Assembly: GCF_000147815.2 (NCBI RefSeq)
Contig: NC_015957.1
Span: 5,022,001 to 5,086,000, forward strand
From: Streptomyces violaceusniger Tu 4113
GTDB lineage: Bacteria; Actinomycetota; Actinomycetes; Streptomycetales; Streptomycetaceae
Reading direction: 5' to 3'
DNA length: 64,000 nt
A model generated the notes under the pieces. The model saw only the letters and a program-made list of their open reading frames with translations. It was not told the DNA's origin and did no database searches. Shown here in pieces: positions 52,143 through 61,372 of the stretch (its first letter is position 1; the number at the start of each line of letters is the position of its first letter). The translations under genes were made by a program, and so were the position numbers.

Positions 52143-53387
52143 ATGAACAGATCCACCAGACGCCGTCTCACCGCGACCACCATGACCGTCGTCGCGCTCG
52201 CGGTCGGCACCACCGCATGTTCCTCCGACGACGGCACGTCGTCCGCGAAGGCGGCGGACAGCGGCACCTACACCGTCTGGGACCCGTACCCGCAGTTCGC
52301 CAAGGGCTCGGACTGGGTGAAACTGCTGGACAGTTGTGGCAGCGAGACAGGGGTGAAGGTCACGCGGACGGCCTATGACACCAGCGACCTGACGAACAAG
52401 GCGCTGCTGGCCGCCCAGCAGGACAACTCCCCGGATGTCCTCATCCTCGACAACCCGGTGGTGTCGACGCTGGCCGAGGCCGGGGTGCTCACCACGACGG
52501 ACGAGAACAAGGTGGACACCTCGACGGTGGAGCCCAACCTGCTCGCGGCCGGTCAGACGGGCGGCAAGACCTACGGAACGCCCATCGGCGCCAACACCCT
52601 CGCCCTCTACTACAACAAGGACGTCCTCAAGGGCGCCGGCGTGGACATCGCCTCGATCAGGGACTGGAAGTCGTTGACCGCGGCTCTGGAGAAGGTGAAG
52701 AAGGCGGGGAAGAAGGGCATCACCTTCTCCGCGATCGGCACCGAGGAGGGCAGCTTCCAGTTCCTGCCGTGGTTCTGGGGATCGGGCGCGAAGCTGACCG
52801 AACTCGACTCCTCCCAGGGCGTCTCGGCCCTATCCCTGTGGAGCGACTGGCTGAAGAAGGGCTACGCGCCCAACTCGGTCATCAACAACACACAGACCAC
52901 CAGCTGGCAGGAGTTCGCGAGCGGCGACTACGCGTTCGCCGAGAACGGCACCTGGCAGCTCGCCAACGCCGAGAAGGCCGACTTCGACTACGGCGTCCTG
53001 CCCATACCGGGCGCGGACGGGGGCAACGCCGCGGCGCCGACGGGCGGCGAGTTCGTCACCGTCCCGACTCAGGGCGACACCGACCGGTACACCACCACGC
53101 AGAAGCTCGTGTCCTGCCTGACCAGCACCGACAACCTCCACGACACCGACACGACCCTGTCGTACGTGGCCCCCACGAGCGCAGTGCAGGACAAGCAGTT
53201 CGCGGCCGACGCCAAGCTCAAGCCCTGGGTCGAGGCGGTCAAGTCGGCCAAGGGGCGCACCAGCGACGACCTCGACACCAAGTACCCCAAGATCTCGGAG
53301 CAGTTGTGGAAGGCGGTCCAGTCCGCGCTCAGTGGGTCGCGGTCGCCGAAGGACGCGCTCACCGCGGCACAGGACGCCGTCAAGTAA
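52143..53387 (+). CDS. ABC sugar transporter, substrate-binding lipoprotein
   Basis: A 414-aa extracellular solute-binding protein of family 1. The lipobox VGTTAC has the lipidated Cys at residue 26 after a short signal peptide with RRR. The mature part has DVLILDNPVVSTLAEAGVL and YGTPIGANTLALYYNKDVLK, typical of oligosaccharide binders. It is anchored outside the membrane and delivers sugar to the two permeases downstream. No ATPase gene is in this operon, so a shared MsiK-type ATPase elsewhere is likely, as is usual in streptomycetes. Confidence 0.94.
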   Translation: MNRSTRRRLTATTMTVVALAVGTTACSSDDGTSSAKAADSGTYTVWDPYPQFAKGSDWVKLLDSCGSETGVKVTRTAYDTSDLTNKALLAAQQDNSPDVLILDNPVVSTLAEAGVLTTTDENKVDTSTVEPNLLAAGQTGGKTYGTPIGANTLALYYNKDVLKGAGVDIASIRDWKSLTAALEKVKKAGKKGITFSAIGTEEGSFQFLPWFWGSGAKLTELDSSQGVSALSLWSDWLKKGYAPNSVINNTQTTSWQEFASGDYAFAENGTWQLANAEKADFDYGVLPIPGADGGNAAAPTGGEFVTVPTQGDTDRYTTTQKLVSCLTSTDNLHDTDTTLSYVAPTSAVQDKQFAADAKLKPWVEAVKSAKGRTSDDLDTKYPKISEQLWKAVQSALSGSRSPKDALTAAQDAVK

Positions 53388-53418
53388 ACCGTCGGGCAAC
53401 CGCATTCGGGGCTCCTTG

Positions 53419-54402
53419 ATGAACCACACGACACACCCGCCGGACCGCCGGCCGGTGCGCGACCAGGCCAGGGCGGCCACCGCTGCCTCGCCCCCGGTCC
53501 GAACCACCGCCCGACGCCGTCCCACCTCACAGCAGTGGGCCGCCTGGGCCTTCCTCACCCCGGTGACCCTCTACCTCGTCCTCTTCTACGCCTATCCGCT
53601 CTACCGCAATCTCGACCTGAGTCTGCGTCACTACACCGTCCGCTCCTTCGTGCAGGGCGACGCCCCCTTCACCGGCCTCGCCAACTACCGGACCGTCCTT
53701 GACGATCCGACCTTCGGCCCGGCGCTCACCCACACCGTGGTCTTCACCGCCGTCTGCCTGTTCTTCCAGTACGCGATCGGGCTCACGCTCGCGGTCTTCT
53801 TCAACCAGAACTTCCGGCTCTCCGCGACCCTGCGTGCCCTGTTCCTCGTACCATGGCTGCTGCCGCTCATCGTGTCGGCTTCCACTTGGTCGTGGATGCT
53901 CAACAGCGACTCGGGTGTCGTCAACGCAGCCCTGCACGCCTTCGGGATCGATTCGGTGAATTGGCTGACGTCACCGTCGTGGTCGCTGACCTCGGTGATG
54001 ATCGCCAACATCTGGATCGGCGTGCCGTTCAACCTCGTCGTGCTCCACAGCGGTCTGCAGTCGATCCCTCGCAGTCTCTACGAGGCGGCCGCCCTCGACG
54101 GCGCCGGCGCCTGGCAGCGCTTCTGGCACATCACCCTCCCGCTACTGCGCCCGGTGTCCGCCATCACGCTCCTGCTGGGCCTGGTCTACACACTCAAGGT
54201 CTTCGACATCATCTGGATCATGACCAAGGGCGGCCCGGCGGACTCGTCCACCACCTTCGCCACCTGGTCCTACCAACTCGGGTTCGGCAACCTGCTGCCC
54301 GCCTTCGGCCCCGGTGCGGCCGTCGGGAACCTGCTCGTCGTCGCGGCCCTGGTCTTCGGCCTGGTGTATCTGAGGGTCCAGCGAAAGCAGTACGCCTCAT
54401 GA
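53419..54402 (+). CDS. ABC sugar transporter, permease 1 (MalF-like)
   Basis: A 327-aa membrane protein with six hydrophobic segments. The EAA loop that docks the ATPase is YEAAALDGAGAWQRFWHITLP. The N-terminal ~45 residues are hydrophilic and proline/arginine-rich. ATG 53419 lies 31 bp after the binding-protein gene. It is translationally coupled to permease 2 by overlapping ATGA. Confidence 0.93.
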   Translation: MNHTTHPPDRRPVRDQARAATAASPPVRTTARRRPTSQQWAAWAFLTPVTLYLVLFYAYPLYRNLDLSLRHYTVRSFVQGDAPFTGLANYRTVLDDPTFGPALTHTVVFTAVCLFFQYAIGLTLAVFFNQNFRLSATLRALFLVPWLLPLIVSASTWSWMLNSDSGVVNAALHAFGIDSVNWLTSPSWSLTSVMIANIWIGVPFNLVVLHSGLQSIPRSLYEAAALDGAGAWQRFWHITLPLLRPVSAITLLLGLVYTLKVFDIIWIMTKGGPADSSTTFATWSYQLGFGNLLPAFGPGAAVGNLLVVAALVFGLVYLRVQRKQYAS

Positions 54403-55256
54403 CCGGCCTCATGACCACCCCGACCACCCACCGCCCGCGCCGGGGATGGACCCCCTGGTGGAAGACGGCCACCGGCCTCCTGCTCACCGTCGTCATGCTC
54501 TTCCCGGTCTACTGGATGCTCAATGTGTCCTTCACTCGCGACCAGGACATGCGCAAGTCGCCGCCCGACTGGTTCCCCGTCCACGGCACTCTGGACGGCT
54601 ACCGCGCGGTCTTCGACCAGCAGCTTCCCTATCTCGGCACGAGTCTGGTCATCGGTCTGGGCACGGTCGTCCTGACGGTGGCACTGGCCGCGCCCGCCGG
54701 CTACGCGCTGGCGAAACTCCGCCCGCGTGGCGGAGGGGTGGTCAGTTTCCTCTTCCTGGTCGCGCAGATGATCCCCGGCATCATCATGGCGATGGGCTTC
54801 TACGCCATCTACCTCAGCCTCGGCCTGCTCCAGTCCGTTCCCGGCCTGATCGTCGCGGACTCCACCCTGGCCGTCCCGTTCGCCGTGCTGATCTTCACCG
54901 CGTTCATGTCGGGCATCCCGGACGAGCTCCTCCAGGCGGCGAAGACGGACGGAGCCGGGGCCCTGCGCACCTTCTGGTCGATCGTCCTGCCCATGAGCCG
55001 CAACGCCGTCGTCACGGTGTCGCTGTTCGCGTTCCTGTGGTCCTGGTCCGACTTCGTCTTCGCCAGCACCCTCGCCAACGGCGGATCCCATGAGCCGATC
55101 ACCCTTGGCATCTACCAGTACATCGGCAACAACAACCAAGAGTGGAACGCCATCATGGCGACCGCCGTCGTGGCTTCGCTGCCCGCCACGGTGATCCTCG
55201 TCCTCGCCCAGCGCTATGTCGCCGCGGGCGTGACGGCCGGAGCCGTCAAGGACTGA
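54399..55256 (+). CDS. ABC sugar transporter, permease 2 (MalG-like)
   Basis: A 285-aa membrane protein with six hydrophobic segments and the EAA-type loop PDELLQAAKTDGAGALRTF. ATG 54399 overlaps the stop of permease 1; a second ATG five codons later is possible. It completes the importer with the binding protein and permease 1. Confidence 0.93.
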   Translation: MTGLMTTPTTHRPRRGWTPWWKTATGLLLTVVMLFPVYWMLNVSFTRDQDMRKSPPDWFPVHGTLDGYRAVFDQQLPYLGTSLVIGLGTVVLTVALAAPAGYALAKLRPRGGGVVSFLFLVAQMIPGIIMAMGFYAIYLSLGLLQSVPGLIVADSTLAVPFAVLIFTAFMSGIPDELLQAAKTDGAGALRTFWSIVLPMSRNAVVTVSLFAFLWSWSDFVFASTLANGGSHEPITLGIYQYIGNNNQEWNAIMATAVVASLPATVILVLAQRYVAAGVTAGAVKD

Positions 55257-55327
55257 CCCCCGCTCTCCTGCCGGTCCACCTCCAGCAGACCGTCGCGCTC
55301 CACCGCTGAAGAAACGAGTAACCACCC

Positions 55328-57091
55328 ATGACCGCCGCCCGATCCGGCCCGGCCTTCTCCGTCCACGACATTCCGTTCAGCACGCACGGCTCCTGGTTCG
55401 GTATCTCGCCCGTGGTGGCGGAGAAGACGTACGCCGACGACCTGCACCTGGTCTCCCACCAGAACGGCATGCACGCCGTCCTGCGTCTCGTGCCCGTCGA
55501 CACGAACACGGGCGACCGTGCCGAGACCCGTGCCGAGGCGACGCCGAGCATGCTCAGGTGGGTGGGCTCGGGCGGGAACATCGACTGCGTCTACGAGTCG
55601 CCCGACACGATCCACCTCCGGGGGGAAGGGCTGGGGCTGAGCATCACCGCGGCCACCCACACCCTGACACCCTTCACCGGCACCTACTTCTACCGCGATC
55701 CGGTGGACGGTGCGCACGTGTTCACCTCGTACGAGACCGGGCGCCGGTACCGGATCACCGTGCTGTCCGGCTTCTTGACCGAGGTGTCCGGCAGCCAGGT
55801 CCTCGGCAGCGCCGAGCGCGGCCTCACCGTCACCGCGGACGGCGGCGGAGTGTGGGAAGCCGCCGTCGAGGAAATGGACGGCGCGCGCCCCCCCTTCGCC
55901 TCGTCGGCGACGTTCGGCCAAGTGGTGGCGGCCGCGGAGGACGCCTTCGCCGCCTTCGCCGACGCGGTGGCCCCCTGGCGTTCGGACGGCACCCCGGCCG
56001 CCGAACTCGCCGCGTACGTCCTGTGGTCGGCGACGGTCCGCCCGGCCGCCCTCGTCACCCGGCCCGCGGTGCTGATGTCCAAACACTGGATGGACAAGGT
56101 CTGGAGCTGGGACCACTGCTTCACCGCCCTTGCGCTCGGGCCCGGTGCGCCCTCGTTGGCCTGGGACCAGTTCTCGCTGCCGTTCGACCACCAGGACGAG
56201 AGCGGGGCCCTGCCCGACTCGGTGACCCACTCGGAGGTCCTCTACAACTTCGTCAAACCACCCATCCACGGCTGGACCCTGGGCCATCTGCGCCGACGGC
56301 TCCCCGAACCCCTCGGCCGGGCCGAACTCACCAAGATGTACGACCGGTTGAGACGCTGGACGGACTTCTGGCTCACCGCGCGCCGCGCGCCGGGTGCCAC
56401 CCTGCCCCACTACCAGCACGGGAACGACAGCGGCTGGGACAACGCCACGACCTTCGACCCCGAGTGTGTGGTCGTCACCGCCGACCTGGCCGCGTTCCTG
56501 GTCCTCCAGCTCCGTGAACTCGCCGACCTGGCCACTGAACTGGACCTGCCTGACGACGCCCACCGCTGGACCCGCGCCGCCGAGGACACGCAGGCGGCGA
56601 TGCTGGACGAACTGTGGGCGGGGGAACGGTTCGTGGCCCGTGGCGTCGACAATGCGAGGACCTGGAGCACGTCCAGTCTGCTCGACCTGATGCCGATCGT
56701 GCTGGGCGAGCATCTTCCCGAGCACATCGGGAAGACCTTGGCGGCCCGCATCGAGGCCCACCTGACCCCGTACGGACTGGCCACCGAGCTGTCCATCTCA
56801 CCCCACTACCGTCCCGACGGCTACTGGCGCGGCCCCATCTGGGCCCCGGCCACCGTTCTGATCGAGGACGGCCTGCGCCGCGGCGGCCACCATCGCCTCG
56901 CGGACAAGATCAGCGCCCGCTTCCGGGCCCTGTGCGAAACCCACGGCTTCGCGGAGAACTTCGACGCCCTCACCGGCACGGGCCTGCGCGACCGCGCCTA
57001 CACCTGGACCGCGGCGGGCTACCTCCTCCTGGCCGAAGCCCACGAACTCCGGTGCACCGCGCCTGAATCCGCCGCACACACCGGCGGCTGA
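55328..57091 (+). CDS. Predicted (alpha/alpha)6 glycosidase, MGH1/GH63-like
   Basis: A 587-aa cytoplasmic protein without signal peptide. The N-terminal ~200 residues look like a beta-sandwich. The C-terminal part resembles the six-hairpin domain of GH63/mannosylglycerate-hydrolase-like enzymes: KVWSWDHCFTALAL, then FDHQDESGALPDSV, YQHGNDSGWDNATTF and YWRGPIWAPATVLIEDGL. Acidic residues in WSWDHCF and NDSGWDN are plausible catalytic positions. It likely breaks down the sugar imported by the ABC system upstream in the same operon. The exact linkage cannot be told. Confidence 0.8.
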   Translation: MTAARSGPAFSVHDIPFSTHGSWFGISPVVAEKTYADDLHLVSHQNGMHAVLRLVPVDTNTGDRAETRAEATPSMLRWVGSGGNIDCVYESPDTIHLRGEGLGLSITAATHTLTPFTGTYFYRDPVDGAHVFTSYETGRRYRITVLSGFLTEVSGSQVLGSAERGLTVTADGGGVWEAAVEEMDGARPPFASSATFGQVVAAAEDAFAAFADAVAPWRSDGTPAAELAAYVLWSATVRPAALVTRPAVLMSKHWMDKVWSWDHCFTALALGPGAPSLAWDQFSLPFDHQDESGALPDSVTHSEVLYNFVKPPIHGWTLGHLRRRLPEPLGRAELTKMYDRLRRWTDFWLTARRAPGATLPHYQHGNDSGWDNATTFDPECVVVTADLAAFLVLQLRELADLATELDLPDDAHRWTRAAEDTQAAMLDELWAGERFVARGVDNARTWSTSSLLDLMPIVLGEHLPEHIGKTLAARIEAHLTPYGLATELSISPHYRPDGYWRGPIWAPATVLIEDGLRRGGHHRLADKISARFRALCETHGFAENFDALTGTGLRDRAYTWTAAGYLLLAEAHELRCTAPESAAHTGG

Positions 57092-57144
57092 GAGACCACC
57101 TGGGCGCCCCCGCCCAGGCAGCAACCACCTTCTCGGGAGATCAC

Positions 57145-58482
57145 ATGCGCATGTCCCGCGTCCTCGCACCGCCCAGACGTAACGGCAGGTCCGGCTCCGC
57201 AGCCGGCCGTCGCCTGCGCAGGACCACCGTGTTCGGCGCGCTCCTCGCGTCGGTCGCGGTGCTCGTCGTGCCCGGCACGTCGGCCCAGGCCGCCGACACC
57301 ACCGTCGCCGTCGACTTCGCCACCGCCGGCGGCGCCCCCACCTACCGGGCCTCGGGCACCATCTACGGGATGACCGAGAACGGCTCGCTGCCCCAGGAGC
57401 ACTTCTACAAGGACATCAAGTGGCAGTTCATGCGGACCGGCGGCGCTCAGCTGGACAACCCGGGCGGCTGGGTGGCCGGCAAGTACGACCGAAGGTGGAA
57501 CTCCACCCTTGCCCAATACAAGCGCACCAAGGCGCTGGGCGGAACGTTCGTCATGCTGCCGCACGACCTGTGGGGCGCCGACGGAACCACCACCCCCACC
57601 TTCCCGGGTGACAACGGGGACTGGACCCGCTTCGACGCCTTCTACGACCGCCTGCTAGCCGACGTGCGGGCCGCGGGCATGACCGACATCCAGTGGGACA
57701 TCTGGAACGAACCCGACTGCAACCTGTTCTGGGGCTCCGGCCAACCCCAGTACCTGGAGATGTGGAAGCGCGCCTACCAGAAGATCCGGGCCGCCATCCC
57801 CGGCGCGGTCATCGTGGGGGCCAGCACCTGCGGCAGGCCCACGTCGTCCAACACGTGGTGGAACACGTACCTCGACTACGTGAAGGCGAACCGCGTCGAG
57901 CCGAACATCTACAGCTGGCACGACCTCCCCGGTGACCCGGTCGCCGACAGCACCTCCCTGAAGTCAAAGCTGTCGGCACGGTCGATGACGACGAGCCGTC
58001 CGTTCCAGGTCAACGAGTACGGCAACACCAACGAGCAGAACCCCGGCCGGGGCGGCTGGTACATCTCGCGGCTGGAGCGTGCCGGGGCGGACGGACTGCG
58101 CGCCAACTGGGCGGGGGGAGCCAACCTGCACGACTTCGCGGCCAAGTTGCTGACCAAGACCGGTAGCCAGTACCTGCCGCTGGGGGAGTGGTTCCTTTAC
58201 CGCTACTACGGCTCACAGACCGGGAGCATCGTGAACTTCACGCCCGGTACGAACACCGACGGCCTGGCGACCAAGGACAACGGTGCCCGCAACGCGAAGA
58301 TCCTCCTGGGCAGTAACGGCAACACCGGCAACGTCACCGTCAACCTCGACCGCCTCGACACCACCTCCGTGGTGGAGAACGGCCGGGGTGTCGGCGCAAG
58401 GCAGCAGGTCGTTGGCGCCTGGCCGTTCCCGGCAGGGGTCAGTTCGCGGGGTGCAGGTCGGCCGGGAGGAGTTGCTCGGTGA
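57145..58482 (+). CDS. Secreted GH39-like glycosidase, C-terminus cut by an insertion
   Basis: A 445-codon frame with an arginine-rich signal region (RRLRRTTVFGALLASVAVLV ending SAQAAD). The TIM-barrel-like domain has the acid/base E in WDIWNEPDCN and a nucleophile candidate E in FQVNEYGN, as in clan GH-A families such as GH39. Natural sequence appears to run to VVENGR near 58385. The last ~32 codons (GVGARQQVVG onward) look foreign, and the beta-sandwich end expected in this class is missing. The catalytic domain is complete, so some activity is possible. It is last gene of the LacI-controlled operon and would release sugar outside the cell for the importer. Confidence 0.76.
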   Translation: MRMSRVLAPPRRNGRSGSAAGRRLRRTTVFGALLASVAVLVVPGTSAQAADTTVAVDFATAGGAPTYRASGTIYGMTENGSLPQEHFYKDIKWQFMRTGGAQLDNPGGWVAGKYDRRWNSTLAQYKRTKALGGTFVMLPHDLWGADGTTTPTFPGDNGDWTRFDAFYDRLLADVRAAGMTDIQWDIWNEPDCNLFWGSGQPQYLEMWKRAYQKIRAAIPGAVIVGASTCGRPTSSNTWWNTYLDYVKANRVEPNIYSWHDLPGDPVADSTSLKSKLSARSMTTSRPFQVNEYGNTNEQNPGRGGWYISRLERAGADGLRANWAGGANLHDFAAKLLTKTGSQYLPLGEWFLYRYYGSQTGSIVNFTPGTNTDGLATKDNGARNAKILLGSNGNTGNVTVNLDRLDTTSVVENGRGVGARQQVVGAWPFPAGVSSRGAGRPGGVAR

Positions 58483-58502
58483 GCAGGCGGCGGACCCTGG
58501 CC

Positions 58503-59554
58503 TTGTAGGTGCCGAGAAGTACGTCCGTGCAGGTCATGCGGCATTGTGGTACTCGTGGAGGATGCCGCTGAGGCGGTCGCGTCGGCGGACGTGGCATGCG
58601 GGGTATCCGGACGCCGGTCTGGATGACCTTGTTGCCCTCGGACTGCAGGAGTGCGTTGAAGGCGGCTGGGTAGCGGATGTCCCGGTCCCGGGTCAGGTAT
58701 TTCGCCCGGGTGTTTGCGTCGTGGGGGTCCATGACTAGGTTCCGGGCGAGTTGGGTCACCCATGCCGTGGTCGGGTGGGCGGTTGCGCGGAGGATGGGGA
58801 TGCGTCGGCTGGCGTGTTCGATGACGGCGAGGACGTACAGCGTCGCCCCGGTCAGGGTCTTGGTTTCGAAGAAGTCGGCGGCGAGGATGGCGTCGGCCTG
58901 CGAGCGTAAGAAGGCCGCCCAGGTCGTGTGTTCCCGCTCGGGTGCGGGCGGGATGCCGTGTTCTTTGAGGATGCTCCACACGGTGGAGGCGGCGGCCTTG
59001 ATACCGAGGGCGGAGAGTTCGCCGTGCACGCGCCGGTAGCCCCAGCTTGGATTCTCCCGTGCGAGGCGCAGAACCAGGATCCGGATGGAGCGGACGGTAC
59101 GGGGCCGACCGCGGCGTTTGGGACGGGAGGCCTTCGCGTGGCGGTGGCGGAGCAGGTCGCAGTGCCGGCGCAGGAGAGTGTCCGGAGAGACAATCAGGCG
59201 GAGTCGGCGGAGCCGTGCTCGTGGGAAGCGGTGTAGCAGGGCCGCGAGGAGTGCCCGGTTGGGCCAGGTCAGATGTGGACGGTCTACCGTGCGCTGTAGC
59301 ACGGCGAGTTGGTGGCGCAGCGCCAGAATCTCCAGATCCTTCTCGCGATCGCTCATCGGCACGAGCCGCACGAAGTGAACATCGTCGACAGGGCGAGGTA
59401 GAGGAGTCGCGGCAGGACAGTCAAGCATCTCGCCGGTCGGCGCGGACGCGCTACACCCAGTCTTGGTTCACGGGAGGAGAGGAACGATTGTCTTGACCTT
59501 TCTCCAAGCTCACCGAGTGCGTGACTGCACGGACGTAATATCCGGCACCTACAA
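58503..59554 (-). mobile_element. Degenerate IS3-like element
   Basis: The ends are inverted repeats: TTGTAGGTGCCGAGAAGTAC on the plus strand at the left and TTGTAGGTGCCGGATATTAC read inward from the right end (59554), both followed by GTCCGTGCAG. No target duplication is visible. It lies 118 bp beyond the point where the GH39-like gene loses similarity. On the minus strand those 118 bp carry ARVRRLLTEQLLPADLHPAN and a stop, perhaps the end of another interrupted gene. Confidence 0.66.
58534..59428 (-). pseudogene. IS3-like transposase with internal deletion
   Basis: From 59428 the frame gives REKDLEILALRHQLAVLQRT, the HTH_21-like region WGYRRVHGELSALGIK, the first catalytic D in LAADFFETKTLTG and the second D region RDRDIRYPAAF up to VIQTGVRIPRM. 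It then jumps, in another frame, to RRRDRLSGILHEYHNAA and a stop at 58536-58534, the typical transposase end. The segment with the catalytic glutamate is missing, so the enzyme is dead. Confidence 0.7.
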
Positions 59555-59813
59555 CGCGAGAGCGCCTACCCGAGCGGCGAGGCCGACGACCGCCGGCCCC
59601 GATACAGGCCTCCGACCAGGGCGGATGACATTCCCGGCAAGCAACAGGTACACAACCCGGTAGAAGATCAGGTAGAGCAGTCGCAGTCTCACGCCCCGTG
59701 ATCAGGCCTAAACTTCGACGATGCAAGTCCCCAGGTGAGCCCCGTACAGCAGGTAAAGCCCCTCCACCCGCTCGCCGTATCAGCCGTCCGCTGAGCGTTG
59801 CTGTCAAACGCCT
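59555..59813. other. Non-coding stretch beyond the IS
   Basis: No recognisable gene, repeat or operator. Base composition is mixed and slightly less GC-rich than the flanking genes. Confidence 0.4.
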
Positions 59814-59852
59814 CAGCAGCCCCCTATTAGGAGCAATTCGGCGGGGCTGCTG
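59814..59852 (-). terminator. Terminator after the immunity gene
   Basis: CAGCAGCCCC (59814-59823 region) pairs with GGGGCTGCTG (59843-59852), about 20 bp beyond the leftward stop at 59873. Confidence 0.65.
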
Positions 59853-59872
59853 TGCGTCATAATTCCTGGTTC

Positions 59873-60172
59873 CTACTCGCCGGCAAACCGCAGAAATCGA
59901 TGAGGTCGCTGTAGGCACTCGTGACACAGCATCACCAGGGTATCTGCGAATTCCGCTGACACGATTTCCGGATTGGACCTCACTTCGGAAAGCTCTTCCA
60001 GCAATGATTGCACTTGGAGCCGGTTCAGCACCGTATCCCCATACGGATCCAAGTGGCCGAGGATCGGATACCTCTTACGATCCACACCACTGAGAACTGG
60101 ATCAAACTCTGAGTCTGCGGCAACGGATGCCACGACATCTCCTTTGCCTGACCTTACGTCGACCTTAATCAT
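59873..60172 (-). CDS. Probable immunity protein for the Rhs toxin
   Basis: A 99-aa acidic, soluble protein of no family I recognise. It ends RPHRFLRFAGE. Its ATG at 60172 shares a base with the toxin stop (TGATG), the tight coupling usual for polymorphic toxin-immunity pairs. Its size, charge and position are the only evidence for the role. Codon use is less GC-biased than the flanking genes (for example AAT, ATA, TCA codons), suggesting transfer. Confidence 0.62.
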   Translation of the reverse strand: MIKVDVRSGKGDVVASVAADSEFDPVLSGVDRKRYPILGHLDPYGDTVLNRLQVQSLLEELSEVRSNPEIVSAEFADTLVMLCHECLQRPHRFLRFAGE

Positions 60173-61365
60173 CAGGGGTCCAAATCACGCGGGAGTCCTG
60201 GATGCATGGTGATCAATTCTCCATCTATGCCATCACGAACGATTGTGTAGGTTTTCGTCGGGAGGCCGTGCCGGTCGGCCCCCACTATATCTCTGTCTGT
60301 AATGAAATACCGAATATTTCCGGTAGCGGCCTGGTAATGGCCGATCTGCCCGGCGCTCCTTGTGGCCAACTCTCCGAGGTCTACGCCATGGCCAAACAGA
60401 GATTTCGTTGCATCTGCTTCGGCGCCACCTCGCGTATGACGAGGAATGACGTGATCTTCGATGGAGTAGACATCCTCGTCGCAGCCTTCAAGACCGAGAG
60501 GGTCCTGCCCGGTGTGAGGGTTGCGCACGTAAGCCTCGGGGTTTGGCGCTGGGGCGAGGCCGAGGGGGTCAGGGGTGAGGTAGTGGGCGGTTTCGGGGTC
60601 GTAATAACGGTGATAATTATAGTTTAGGCCGGTTTCAGGATCAGCGTACTGCCCGGGGAAGCGGAGGGGGCAGGTGGTGACATCGGGTGGGGTGGGGAGG
60701 GGTGTGCCCCAGAGGGTGGTGCGGTGCTGCCAGGCCAAGTGGCCGTCGGGGGTGATGAGTTCGGTGGGGGTGCCGATGGGGTCGGTGATGACGGTGTGGA
60801 AGCGGGGTGGAGCCCATTTCCCGGTTGGTCTGGGTCAGGGGGCGGTGGGTACCGGGGGAGTAGTCCCAGGTGTGGGTCAGGCCGTCGGCGGCGGTCTGTT
60901 CGGCAAGGGGGCTGGTGTCCCAGGTGAAGGTGACGGCGGTTTCACCCTGGCTGCTCTTTGATGTGCGGCGGCCGAGCGGGTCGTAGGTGTAGGCCCACTC
61001 CTGGCCGTCCGGGGTGATGGCTTTGGTGAGGCGGTCCTCGGCGTTCCAGATGTAGGTCCAGGTGCGGGTCCGGCCGTTGAGGAGCTTGTGGGCCTTCTCG
61101 ACCAGGCGGCCTGCTGCGTCGTGCCGGTACCTGGTCCGGCCGGCGCGGCGGATGAGGGAGCCGTCGCAGACGCGCTCACCGGCCGCGGGGTGGTCCGGCG
61201 CTGTGGCATGGGTCTGGTTGCCCGCACTGTCGTAGGCGTACTTCTCCGTCCAGCCATGTGCTTGAACACTCGTCACCCGCCCCACGGCGTCGAGAGAGAA
61301 CCGCCGGGTGCCGGTCGTGAGTTCGCGGATCTGGGTGACGTAGCCGTCAGGACGGTAGGTGTATG
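60172..61365 (-). pseudogene. Rhs/YD-repeat toxin, C-terminal portion, truncated and frameshifted
   Basis: The 5' part is lost at a junction near 61365. YD repeats are visible (RFSLDAVGRVTSVQAHGWTE; YRHDAAGRLVEKAHKLLNGR; YTYDPLGRRTSKSSQGET). A one-base frameshift near 60822 separates them from the Rhs core (GKWAPPRFHTVITDPIGTPT; FPGQYADPETGLNYNYHRYY; LTPDPLGLAPAPNPEAYV). After the core comes a ~105-residue tip (YSIEDHVIPRHTRGG; QIGHYQAATGNIRYFITDRD; PTKTYTIVRDGIDGELITMH). The tip resembles the RNase toxins of the EndoU/CdiA-like (BECR) fold. A coupled immunity gene follows. This looks like a displaced, silent toxin cassette. Confidence 0.75.
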
Positions 61366-61372
61366 CGCGGCA

